Source: Phocaeicola dorei
GTDB lineage: Bacteria; Bacteroidota; Bacteroidia; Bacteroidales; Bacteroidaceae
DNA: 64,000 nucleotides
Direction: 5' to 3'
Assembly: GCF_013009555.1 (NCBI RefSeq)
Contig: NZ_CP046176.1
Span: forward strand, 651,501 to 715,500
Position numbers and translations under genes: made by a program. The notes below the pieces were generated by a model. The model ran no database searches. It was not told the origin of the DNA and saw nothing but the letters and a program-made list of their open reading frames with translations. Shown here piece by piece: positions 18,173-26,184 of the stretch (the stretch's first letter is position 1; every line of letters starts with the position of its first letter).

Positions 18173-18302
18173 TGCTTTCTTAAAGTTTGTAATTTCTGCT
18201 ACCATAGCTGTACCATTTTACCGAATCACCTATGGATAGGGAGATGTAGGTGGCAGCAGAGTAATCAAACTTTGTTGTAGGAAGTTACAATAAGAAAGGC
18301 AG
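18173..18302. repeat. Large imperfect inverted repeat in the intergenic region
   Basis: The 395-base space between the SusD-1 stop and the next gene holds, beyond the terminator, an imperfect palindrome. The left arm (18173-18203) contains TGCTTTCTTA, AAAGTTTG and TTCTGCTACC. The right arm (18249-18302) holds their complements in reverse order with an extra 15 or so bases. A smaller hairpin, CACCTA with TAGGTG (18227-18252), lies at the centre. No reading frame was recognised in it. It could be a structured RNA, a palindromic element or a decayed sequence; its role is unknown. Confidence 0.4.
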
Positions 18303-18344
18303 AAATCTTTTTTGTGATAGGTTTGTTCGTTTGTTGCAAAATTG

Positions 18345-18399
18345 TGCACATAAAAGACCAATTTTTACCTTGTTCTTCTTTTATGGCCTGTTACTTTTG
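18345..18399 (+). promoter_or_regulatory. Strong pectin operator plus -7 box (SUMF1/BNR gene)
   Basis: TGCACATAA (from 18345) and AGACCAATTTTTACCTT (to 18371) form a 27-base element that differs by one base from the copy at 29439-29465. The -7 box TACTTTTG is at 18392-18399. Distances from CACATAA and from GACCA to the -7 box are 45 and 36 bases, identical in both promoters. It is a candidate site for the hybrid two-component regulator at 56742. Confidence 0.75.
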
Positions 18400-18428
18400 T
18401 ATCAAGACATATTTTAATCAGATACGAA

Positions 18429-20450
18429 ATGAAATTAAAGGTTTTAGTAAGTACAATAGTTAGCATCATGATATGGCCGGCAAGTATTACGGCACAAAGT
18501 GAATTGATTCCAATGATAGAAATACCTGCGGGAAATTTCTATATGGGGACTTTGGGTGGAGATGAAAATTATGATGAAGCGCCTATGCATAAGGTGCACA
18601 TATCTAAACCGTTTAAAATGGGACTGACCGAAGTGACTAATGCGCAATATGAATTGTTCTGCCCCGAACACAAGTCGCTGCGTGGTAAAAATGGTTTTTC
18701 AAGTGAAGATGACGAAGCGGTGGTGTTCGTAACTTATCAAGATGCCGTTGCCTTTTGTGACTGGTTGACTCGGAAAGAAGGAAAAACTTATCGTCTGCCT
18801 ACCGAAGCTGAATGGGAATATGCGTGTAAGGCAGGTCGTTACTGGAACTTCTATATGGATGACAAGCTTCCTGCCGCCTGGCAAAAGAATCAAGTGATAA
18901 CGGCTACTCTAAAACCCTTGCCTTTGAGAGTGGCACAAACTCCTCCCAACGACTGGGGCCTATATGATATGTGTGGAAATGTGGAGGAGTGGTGTTTGGA
19001 CTGGTATGGACCATATATAGACAAGGAACAGACTGATCCTGTCGGCTATTCGGACGGTATAGCACGTGTGACCAGAGGAGGTAGTCATAATACGCCGGTG
19101 AAATATCTCCGTTCGGCAAACCGTATGGCTATGTTGCCGGAGGATAAACATGCAATGACGGGCTTTCGGGTGGTACAGGCAGAGTATCCGCAGACCGCTC
19201 CGCTTTCTCAGCCAAAAGATGAGTATGTTGTGTCTCAGATAAAATGGGATTGGGCCTCTCAATATGTCACGGAACCTGTCTTCACTGCTCCTTTGGTTTA
19301 TGTGCATGAACCGGATGCGCATAGTGGAACGCCTTTCTTCAAACATAATCATCAGCCGGCATTGACTTGGTGTGATAATGGAGATTTGTTAGCTGTGTGG
19401 TTTTCTACCAATGAAGAAAAAGGGCGTGAGATGGTGGTGCTCTCTTCGCGTTTGCGTGCCGGAAGCAGTGAATGGGAGAAGCCCCGTATGTTTTATCAGA
19501 TAGCTGATCGTAACTTGACCGGAACTGCATTATTGAATGACCATCAAGGGACTCTTTATCATATTAATGGAGTGGAGGCGGCCGGACATTGGCAGAATTT
19601 GATGATGACTTTGCGTACAAGTACAGATAATGGACAAACTTGGAGTAAACCTCGTATTATTGCTCCAGAACATACGAGACGCCATCAAGTGATAGCCGGA
19701 ACCTCTATTACAAAGGAAGGCTGGTTTGTTCAGGCTTGTGATGCCGGACCAGGTGGAAGAGACGGGGCGGCTGTTCATATCAGTAAGGATAAAGGAAAAA
19801 CTTGGACGGATCCATGGGATGGAGCATCTTTGCCTGATTTTAAAGAAGGGGGTACAGGTACCACTATCGCTGGAATCCATGCCGGAGTGGTGCAATTGAA
19901 GGATGGCAGATTGATGGCATTGGGGCGTAATAATAGTATTCGTGATAAAGAAGGACATCTACGTATGCCCATGAGTGTGTCTGATGATATGGGTAGGACT
20001 TGGCATTATTCTGCTTCGGAATTTCCACCCATTGATGGAGGACAACGGTTGGTATTGATGCGTTTGAATGAAGGTCCTATTTTGCTGATTTCTTTTACTG
20101 AACATCCTTATCGTACTCCGAAGGAGGAGCGTGGAATGATGTTTACTGATCAATCAGGAAAGTCTTTTAAAGGATATGGCATGTATGCTGCTTTGTCATA
20201 CGATGAAGGTAAGACTTGGCCTGTAAAACGTTTGTTGACTGACGGTACTTATCGTTTTCTTAATGGTGGGGCTTGGACTCAGTTTTTTGAAATGGATGAG
20301 AGTCATGCCGAACCTCGTGGTTATTTGGCTGGAACACAAACACCCGATAATATGATCCATTTGATAACAAGTCGCTTCTATTATAAATTTAATTTAGCTT
20401 GGTTGAAAGAAAACGAAAGTATTATATCTCCTCAATCTTTGTCTGAGTAA
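18429..20450 (+). CDS. SUMF1-like domain fused to BNR/sialidase-like propeller
   Basis: An exported 673-residue two-domain protein (signal peptide cleaved near SITAQ, residue 23). Residues 25-253 are a formylglycine-generating-enzyme (SUMF1) fold: MIEIPAGNFYMGT, LPTEAEWEYACKAG, GLYDMCGNVEEWCLDWYG, and VTRGGSHNTP ending in TGFRVVQAEY. The cysteine pair that catalyses formylglycine formation should follow RGGS; here the segment to SANR has none, so this domain is probably a binding or structural module. Residues 275-660 resemble exo-sialidase-type six-blade propellers with four Asp boxes: STDNGQTW (about 398), SKDKGKTW (452), SDDMGRTW (518) and SYDEGKTW (590). The promoter carries the strong operator, so it belongs to the pectin response, but I cannot name its substrate. 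True sialidase activity is not supported. Confidence 0.78.
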   Translation: MKLKVLVSTIVSIMIWPASITAQSELIPMIEIPAGNFYMGTLGGDENYDEAPMHKVHISKPFKMGLTEVTNAQYELFCPEHKSLRGKNGFSSEDDEAVVFVTYQDAVAFCDWLTRKEGKTYRLPTEAEWEYACKAGRYWNFYMDDKLPAAWQKNQVITATLKPLPLRVAQTPPNDWGLYDMCGNVEEWCLDWYGPYIDKEQTDPVGYSDGIARVTRGGSHNTPVKYLRSANRMAMLPEDKHAMTGFRVVQAEYPQTAPLSQPKDEYVVSQIKWDWASQYVTEPVFTAPLVYVHEPDAHSGTPFFKHNHQPALTWCDNGDLLAVWFSTNEEKGREMVVLSSRLRAGSSEWEKPRMFYQIADRNLTGTALLNDHQGTLYHINGVEAAGHWQNLMMTLRTSTDNGQTWSKPRIIAPEHTRRHQVIAGTSITKEGWFVQACDAGPGGRDGAAVHISKDKGKTWTDPWDGASLPDFKEGGTGTTIAGIHAGVVQLKDGRLMALGRNNSIRDKEGHLRMPMSVSDDMGRTWHYSASEFPPIDGGQRLVLMRLNEGPILLISFTEHPYRTPKEERGMMFTDQSGKSFKGYGMYAALSYDEGKTWPVKRLLTDGTYRFLNGGAWTQFFEMDESHAEPRGYLAGTQTPDNMIHLITSRFYYKFNLAWLKENESIISPQSLSE

Positions 20451-20548
20451 AGGGCGTAGAACGCATATATCCAACACTTTGTATTGTTTTTCTTTTGTTT
20501 TCTAGTCGTATTATTTGTTATAAATGAAAATAATCGAAATAGAATAAA

Positions 20549-20598
20549 GCAAAATAATGCAAAATGATTTTTGTTTTCCGAAAATATTTCTACTTTTG
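20549..20598 (+). promoter_or_regulatory. SusCD-2 promoter with GCAAAAT direct repeats
   Basis: The -7 box TACTTTTG is at 20591-20598. GCAAAAT occurs at 20549-20555 and 20559-20565, ten bases apart, and AAAATAAT recurs at 20527 and 20551. The CACATAA/GACCA operator of the other promoters is missing. The leader before ATG 20698 is about 92 bases. Confidence 0.45.
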
Positions 20599-20697
20599 CA
20601 ATGTGTGATTTAAGATACTATGATTATGGCGCACGTTTAAAGAGAACACAAAAAGAATTATTAAATCTAAAATGATTATTTGTTAACCCAGGAAAGT

Positions 20698-23600
20698 ATG
20701 GAAAATGTTCAGAAAACAAGGCGTTTGTTTGCAAGCGCATACGGTTGCAAAGCCAGCCGTTCTTTTCTTATTTGGGGATTGTCGGCCGCAATGTCTATAA
20801 GTGTTATACCGATGATGGCTGAGATTTCTGTTGGTGAGAAAAACTATGGTACTCAAATTGTTAGCCAGACAAAGACTATAACCGGGACCATTATTGATGA
20901 AACAGGTGAACCTATGATTGGGGTGTCGGTTTTAGTTCAAGGGACTACTACAGGGGCAGTTACAGATTTGGATGGTAAATTTACATTGGAAGTTCCCACA
21001 AACGCTACATTGGTAGTTTCCTATATCGGATACAAGACTCAAAATGTAAAAGTCGGTAGCCAAAATACGTTTGCCATTAAGATGGAGAGTGATAATGAGG
21101 TGCTTGATGAAGTGGTAGTAATTGGTTATCAGACTATTAAACGTAAGGATTTGACTGGTTCTGTTGCTTCTGTTAGTGGTAAAACCGTGTCTGTTATGCC
21201 TGTTTCTAATGTAGCACAGGCTATGCAAGGTAAACTTCCTGGTGTGAACATTACCTCACAAGATGGACGTCCTGATGCAGCGATTTCTATTCGTGTGCGA
21301 GGAGGAGGTTCCATTTCGCAAAGTAATGAACCTTTGATTTTAGTAGATGGTGTAACTGTGAATTCTTTAAATGATATTCCGTCTGATCAAGTGGAAAGTA
21401 TTGATGTGCTGAAAGATGCTTCTTCTACAGCTATCTATGGTGCGCGTGGTGCCAATGGTGTGATTCTTGTGACTACAAAGGGAGCGAAAGAAGGAAAGGT
21501 TTCGGTTTCTTATAATGGCTATGTTAAATTCAATACTCCGACTAAATACTTGGAAACATTAGATCCTTATGATTATTTGTCATTTGTTTGGGGAAATGCT
21601 GCCGCCAGTGGCGATGCATATCGTTTGCCATTTGAAAAATTATATGGTATTGGTGATTATTTGGGTAGTAATACAGGAGGTATAGAAAGCTATCGTAACA
21701 CCAAGAATTATAACATCCAAAAAGATGTGTATAATAGTTCTGTATCCCATAATCATGATTTGTCTGTTAGTGGAGGTACTGAAAAAACAAAAGTCTTGTT
21801 TGCGATGAACTATATGGATGAGCAAGGTATGAAACTTAACTCTTATGCAAAGCGTGGAGGTGTTTCGTTGAAGATTAATCAGAAATTACGTGATAATTTA
21901 GATATTAATCTGGATACTCGTTATAGTGATATGCGTACTATGGGAGATGAAGGAACAACTAATGGTTCCGGCTCATTGCTTTCATCTTCTTATCGTTTTC
22001 GTCCGATTGCTACTCGTGATATTTTGGGGGACTTGAATGCTTTGCGTGAAGGGAATATGGAGATGTATGGTCGTCAGTCTACCTGGGATACTTATAGTCC
22101 TGTGGCTCGTATCGGAGATTATGATCCACTATATATTAAACAAAGACTTCGTGGTACTTTATCTTTAAATTGGAGATTGTTTGATGGCTTTGCTTATCAT
22201 ACTGACTTTACTTTAAACCAATCATGGGAACAAGATAAGATTTGGGGGGGAGCTATTTATAATAATTATTTGGATGACGAAACAGGAGCCAAACTATATG
22301 CGGGAAATGTGGAATATACAAAGCGTGACAGTTGGGGACTGCGTTGGACGAATACAATCAGTTATGACTTCAATTTTTTACCTAAACAGCATCGTTTGAA
22401 TATTCTGTTGGGACATGAAGTTACAGACTCCGGAGGTAGTAAAATGTCAATTTCAGCTAGTCACTTTCCCTCTAATTTTACAAAGGATAATGCATTTGCC
22501 ATGATTAACCAATATGATGCAGATCATGGAACAAGTAAATTTTCTTCTGGAGTAGATATTCCCGGACGTATTCTCTCATTCTTTGGTCGTGCTAATTATA
22601 CATTGATGGATCGTTATTTGTTTACTGTGACATTCCGTGCCGATGGCTCTTCTAAGTTTTCCCCCGAACACCGTTGGGGATATTTTCCTGCTGCGGCTTT
22701 TGGATGGCGCCTTTCTGAAGAAACTTTCATGGAAGGGACGAAAGACTGGTTAGATAACTTGAAAGTCCGCTTGTCTTATGGTACGGTAGGTAATGATGGT
22801 ATCAGCTCAGATTTATGGTCACAAACGTGGACTTCTGAAACAGATTTACGATATCAATATATACTGAATAACCAGTATTCATCTTCTTATGACCTTTCAA
22901 CGGAACAAATGGCAAATAAAAATCTAAAATGGGAAACAACTATTACACGTAATTTTGGTTTCGATTTCGGATTTTTAAAGAACCGTTTGTGGGGATCTTT
23001 GGATTTATATTGGAATACAACAAAGGATTTGCTGATGTTGACTTCGCTTCCGGGGATTACCGGATTCACATCTACGTATGATAACATTGGTCAGACTAGT
23101 AATAAGGGAATTGAGTTTTCTTTGTCAGGTGTGATTTTTGAAAATAAAGATTGGAATATTACGGCTGGTATGAATATAAATTTCAATAAGGGTAAGGTCG
23201 ATAAGTTGGCAGAAAATGTAACAGGTTTATATGGCTCTAGTTGGTGTGGCAGTAGCAGTTTCCCGGGTGAGGATTATATTTTACAGGAAGGCAAACCTGT
23301 GGGTATGGTCAGAGGTTTTATATATGATGGCTTTTATACTACAGATGACTTTAATTATGTAAACGGACAATATATATTGAAAGAGGGCGTGGCAGATTTA
23401 GGTTCTTTTATTAATCCTGTACATGGGGTGGACCGTCCGTCCGGACAAAATGCCTATCCGGGTCTTCCGAAATTTAGGGATATGGATAATAGTGGCAGCA
23501 TTGATGAGAAAGATGTTACCATTATTGGTGATATGAATCCTGTTCATACAGGTGGTTTCAATATCAATACAACTTATAAAAATTTTGATTTAGGATTGTA

Positions 23601-24108
23601 TTTTAATTGGAGTTATGGTAATGATGTGTATAATGTGAATAAAATCGCTTCCTTGTACGGCGCAAAAGAAAAGGGAGTATATGAGAATAAACTTGGTTTT
23701 ATGAAAGACTCCTATAAGATTTATGACGTGGTAGATGGGAAATTAGTTCGTCTCACTACTCCTGAGCAATTAAATGCAGCTAATGTAAATGCTAATTTAC
23801 CATTACCTTATAGTGAAAATGGGGTTACTTCCAGTATTGCTATTGAAGATGGTTCTTATTTGCGTCTGAACACGTTGACATTGGGGTATTCATTGCCCGA
23901 TAAGGTTTTGCATAAGGCTGGTTTGAGTAAATTGCGTATTTATGGAACAATCTATAATTTGTTTACCTTAACCGGTTACTCAGGTCTGGATCCTGAAGTT
24001 AGTGCTAATACCTCTCAGAATAAGGCGAAATACCCTACAGTAGGATTGGACTGGGGTACTTATCCTAGAGCACGTTCGTTTGTGGTTGGTTTAAATCTTG
24101 CTTTCTAA
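20698..24108 (+). CDS. SusC/RagA-type TonB-dependent receptor, pair 2
   Basis: An outer-membrane glycan importer of 1136 residues. ATG 20698 is chosen because AGGAAAG lies just upstream as a ribosome binding site and a TTG at 20680 is the only earlier option. The N-terminal signal region is long (MENVQKTRRLFASAYGCKAS, hydrophobic SFLIWGLSAAMSISVI). The carboxypeptidase-regulatory-like domain begins at ITGTIIDETGEPMIGVSVLV, the plug at DEVVVIGYQTIKRKDLTGSV, with IRVRGGGSI and KDASSTAIYGARGANGVILV. It ends in SFVVGLNLAF. It has no STN domain. Plug and barrel motifs run closely parallel to the SusC at 12646, which suggests duplication and divergence for different oligosaccharides. It heads an operon with SusD, GH43 and a GH-A enzyme. 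Confidence 0.95.
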   Translation: MENVQKTRRLFASAYGCKASRSFLIWGLSAAMSISVIPMMAEISVGEKNYGTQIVSQTKTITGTIIDETGEPMIGVSVLVQGTTTGAVTDLDGKFTLEVPTNATLVVSYIGYKTQNVKVGSQNTFAIKMESDNEVLDEVVVIGYQTIKRKDLTGSVASVSGKTVSVMPVSNVAQAMQGKLPGVNITSQDGRPDAAISIRVRGGGSISQSNEPLILVDGVTVNSLNDIPSDQVESIDVLKDASSTAIYGARGANGVILVTTKGAKEGKVSVSYNGYVKFNTPTKYLETLDPYDYLSFVWGNAAASGDAYRLPFEKLYGIGDYLGSNTGGIESYRNTKNYNIQKDVYNSSVSHNHDLSVSGGTEKTKVLFAMNYMDEQGMKLNSYAKRGGVSLKINQKLRDNLDINLDTRYSDMRTMGDEGTTNGSGSLLSSSYRFRPIATRDILGDLNALREGNMEMYGRQSTWDTYSPVARIGDYDPLYIKQRLRGTLSLNWRLFDGFAYHTDFTLNQSWEQDKIWGGAIYNNYLDDETGAKLYAGNVEYTKRDSWGLRWTNTISYDFNFLPKQHRLNILLGHEVTDSGGSKMSISASHFPSNFTKDNAFAMINQYDADHGTSKFSSGVDIPGRILSFFGRANYTLMDRYLFTVTFRADGSSKFSPEHRWGYFPAAAFGWRLSEETFMEGTKDWLDNLKVRLSYGTVGNDGISSDLWSQTWTSETDLRYQYILNNQYSSSYDLSTEQMANKNLKWETTITRNFGFDFGFLKNRLWGSLDLYWNTTKDLLMLTSLPGITGFTSTYDNIGQTSNKGIEFSLSGVIFENKDWNITAGMNINFNKGKVDKLAENVTGLYGSSWCGSSSFPGEDYILQEGKPVGMVRGFIYDGFYTTDDFNYVNGQYILKEGVADLGSFINPVHGVDRPSGQNAYPGLPKFRDMDNSGSIDEKDVTIIGDMNPVHTGGFNINTTYKNFDLGLYFNWSYGNDVYNVNKIASLYGAKEKGVYENKLGFMKDSYKIYDVVDGKLVRLTTPEQLNAANVNANLPLPYSENGVTSSIAIEDGSYLRLNTLTLGYSLPDKVLHKAGLSKLRIYGTIYNLFTLTGYSGLDPEVSANTSQNKAKYPTVGLDWGTYPRARSFVVGLNLAF

Positions 24109-24138
24109 TCAAAAAAACAAATCATTAAATTAATTATT

Positions 24139-26175
24139 ATGAATAAATTAGCAACATATATATCTGCATTGGCACTATGCTGTTCCTTTGCTCAATGTAG
24201 TGATTATCTGAATACTTCTTCACCGGAGAACACTGGAGATGAGTTTGTAACCTCTTCTACTTCCGAAACTTTTAAAATCCTGTCTTGGTGTTATGCTAAT
24301 TATCGGCAGAATTGTATTATGGGAGCTTATCGTTGGAATGATCCCATTGGCTCAGACTCTGAAATATATCCGGAAATAGGCTCTTTAAATAATGCCAACG
24401 CTAGACTATTACCGGAATTGTTAAGTGTAAATGCTGGTGGTTCAGGCTTCAACGGGCTTTATACTACGATTGCACGTGCATCTAAGGTAGCGGAATTGGT
24501 AGCTGATAAACCTGCATTTCAAGATGCTGTGGCAGCAGGAAAAGTAAATGATTGGACTCAACTTTATGGTGAGGCTTTAACAATGAAGGCTTTCTGCTAT
24601 TTCGATTTGGTAAAACATTATGGTGATGTACCTTATGGATATGAAAATAACAATGTGGAAGATTATTCATTGACTTCCCGTTTTGAAATTTATGATAATC
24701 TTATTGAGATATTGAAGGAGGCAGAAGCATTGATGTATCCACTGGGAGAAGGTGGCATTACTGCTGAACGTTTTTCCAAGGGGTTTGCTGACGCGTTGTT
24801 AGGACAGATAGCTCTTTATTCCGGTGGATATCAGACAATTCGTACAGATGTGCCCGGTTTGTATGGTGACGTACAGTTTACGACAAAAGGAAAAGAAGAA
24901 CTAGGATGTGTCTATGCTCGGCGCAATGATTATCTAGATTATTATAAGATTGCCGAGAAGTATTTTCAGGCTGCTTTGAATAATAAAGGGACGGCTGCTT
25001 TAGTTACGGTTGATGACCGGAGTTATGCGAATAACCCGTTTCAGCGTCATTTTCAATATACTCATGATCTGGCTCTGAGCCCAGAATCTATTTTTGAAGT
25101 AGGTAATATACAAGGGGGACAAAGTGGGCAGACTACTACCAGTGAATATTCTTATGCTTTTGGACGTCCGTCCAGTGGTGGTAGTAATCAGGCTGCGCCT
25201 TGCAAGTCGTTTGGGGCGTTACGTATTATTCCCTCTTTCTATTATGGTGAGTTTGAAGCAGGTGATATGCGTAGAGATGCTAGTGTGACTGTTACTGGTA
25301 GTAAAGGTGATGGCAATGAAGCTCTGTTGTCTTTTACTCCGGGTAGCAAGTTGGATGGGGGAATTGCTATTAATAAATGGGATGAGAATCGTATGAATCC
25401 TCCTTATACTACATCTCAACGTACTTCGGGAATGAATTGGCCGGTGTTGAGGCTTGCTGATCTTATTTTGATGCAAGCGGAGGTCAAAGCGGAATTGGGA
25501 GCGGAAGGAGAAGCAATCCAATTACTTAACCAAATCCGTCAACGTGCATTTGGGAATTCTGAACATGCTATTTCAGCTTCAGGTGAGGCTTTGAAGGAAG
25601 CTATTTTGCAAGAACGCAAATTAGAACTTCTAGGTGAAGGGACTCGTCGCTGGGATTTGATTCGTTCTGGTAAGTTTGTGGAAAAAGCTTTAGCTGTTCG
25701 TGCAGAAATGACGGAGATGGTTAATGATTTGCAAACAAAAGGATATCATGAATTTGCTAATGGTAATGTGATTTCGAATTATGTATATACTAAGAAAGTG
25801 TATTTAAGTTCACCGCTGACTTTTGATCCAGATGAGTCGAATCCGGCTCTGTATCCGGGATGGAGAGGTCAATATGATTATAGCACTACTCCGGTAAAAG
25901 TTACTGGGACAGACCATAATCTGGCTATTGAGGGGCTGTTTAATTATATAGATCCCGATGGTGCTGAAGCAAAGAGATTGCTTGACGAGGGTTATACACA
26001 GGATGATTGGGGAGTGACATTGGTGAAATATGCTGATCATTATACAAATAGCAATTTGTTGCCGGGAGTAAAAGAAGGTAATGTTCCTCCCAGATATTAT
26101 TGGCCTATTCCATTTGAAACGCTGAGCAAGTCTAAAGGCAAAATAACGAACGGATATGGCTTGGCACAAGAATAA
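24139..26175 (+). CDS. SusD/RagB-type glycan-binding lipoprotein, pair 2
   Basis: A 678-residue surface lipoprotein paired with the SusC at 20698. The type II signal is MNKLATYISALALCCSFAQC, with the lipid-bearing Cys at 20. Family blocks are GEALTMKAFCYFDLVKHYGD, YAFGRPSSGGSNQAAPCKSF, LRLADLILMQAEVKAELG and ERKLELLGEGTRRWDLIRSG. The C-terminus ITNGYGLAQE matches the TNGYGFKQE end of the pair 1 SusD, in support of common origin. It is followed nine bases later by the GH43 gene. Confidence 0.94.
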   Translation: MNKLATYISALALCCSFAQCSDYLNTSSPENTGDEFVTSSTSETFKILSWCYANYRQNCIMGAYRWNDPIGSDSEIYPEIGSLNNANARLLPELLSVNAGGSGFNGLYTTIARASKVAELVADKPAFQDAVAAGKVNDWTQLYGEALTMKAFCYFDLVKHYGDVPYGYENNNVEDYSLTSRFEIYDNLIEILKEAEALMYPLGEGGITAERFSKGFADALLGQIALYSGGYQTIRTDVPGLYGDVQFTTKGKEELGCVYARRNDYLDYYKIAEKYFQAALNNKGTAALVTVDDRSYANNPFQRHFQYTHDLALSPESIFEVGNIQGGQSGQTTTSEYSYAFGRPSSGGSNQAAPCKSFGALRIIPSFYYGEFEAGDMRRDASVTVTGSKGDGNEALLSFTPGSKLDGGIAINKWDENRMNPPYTTSQRTSGMNWPVLRLADLILMQAEVKAELGAEGEAIQLLNQIRQRAFGNSEHAISASGEALKEAILQERKLELLGEGTRRWDLIRSGKFVEKALAVRAEMTEMVNDLQTKGYHEFANGNVISNYVYTKKVYLSSPLTFDPDESNPALYPGWRGQYDYSTTPVKVTGTDHNLAIEGLFNYIDPDGAEAKRLLDEGYTQDDWGVTLVKYADHYTNSNLLPGVKEGNVPPRYYWPIPFETLSKSKGKITNGYGLAQE

Positions 26176-26184
26176 AGAGTATAT

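Noticed and set aside
18429..20450. Reading the BNR protein as a sialidase with a sulfatase-activating domain
   Set aside because: The FGE cysteines are missing, no sulfatase is coded nearby, and Asp boxes alone do not show sialidase activity.
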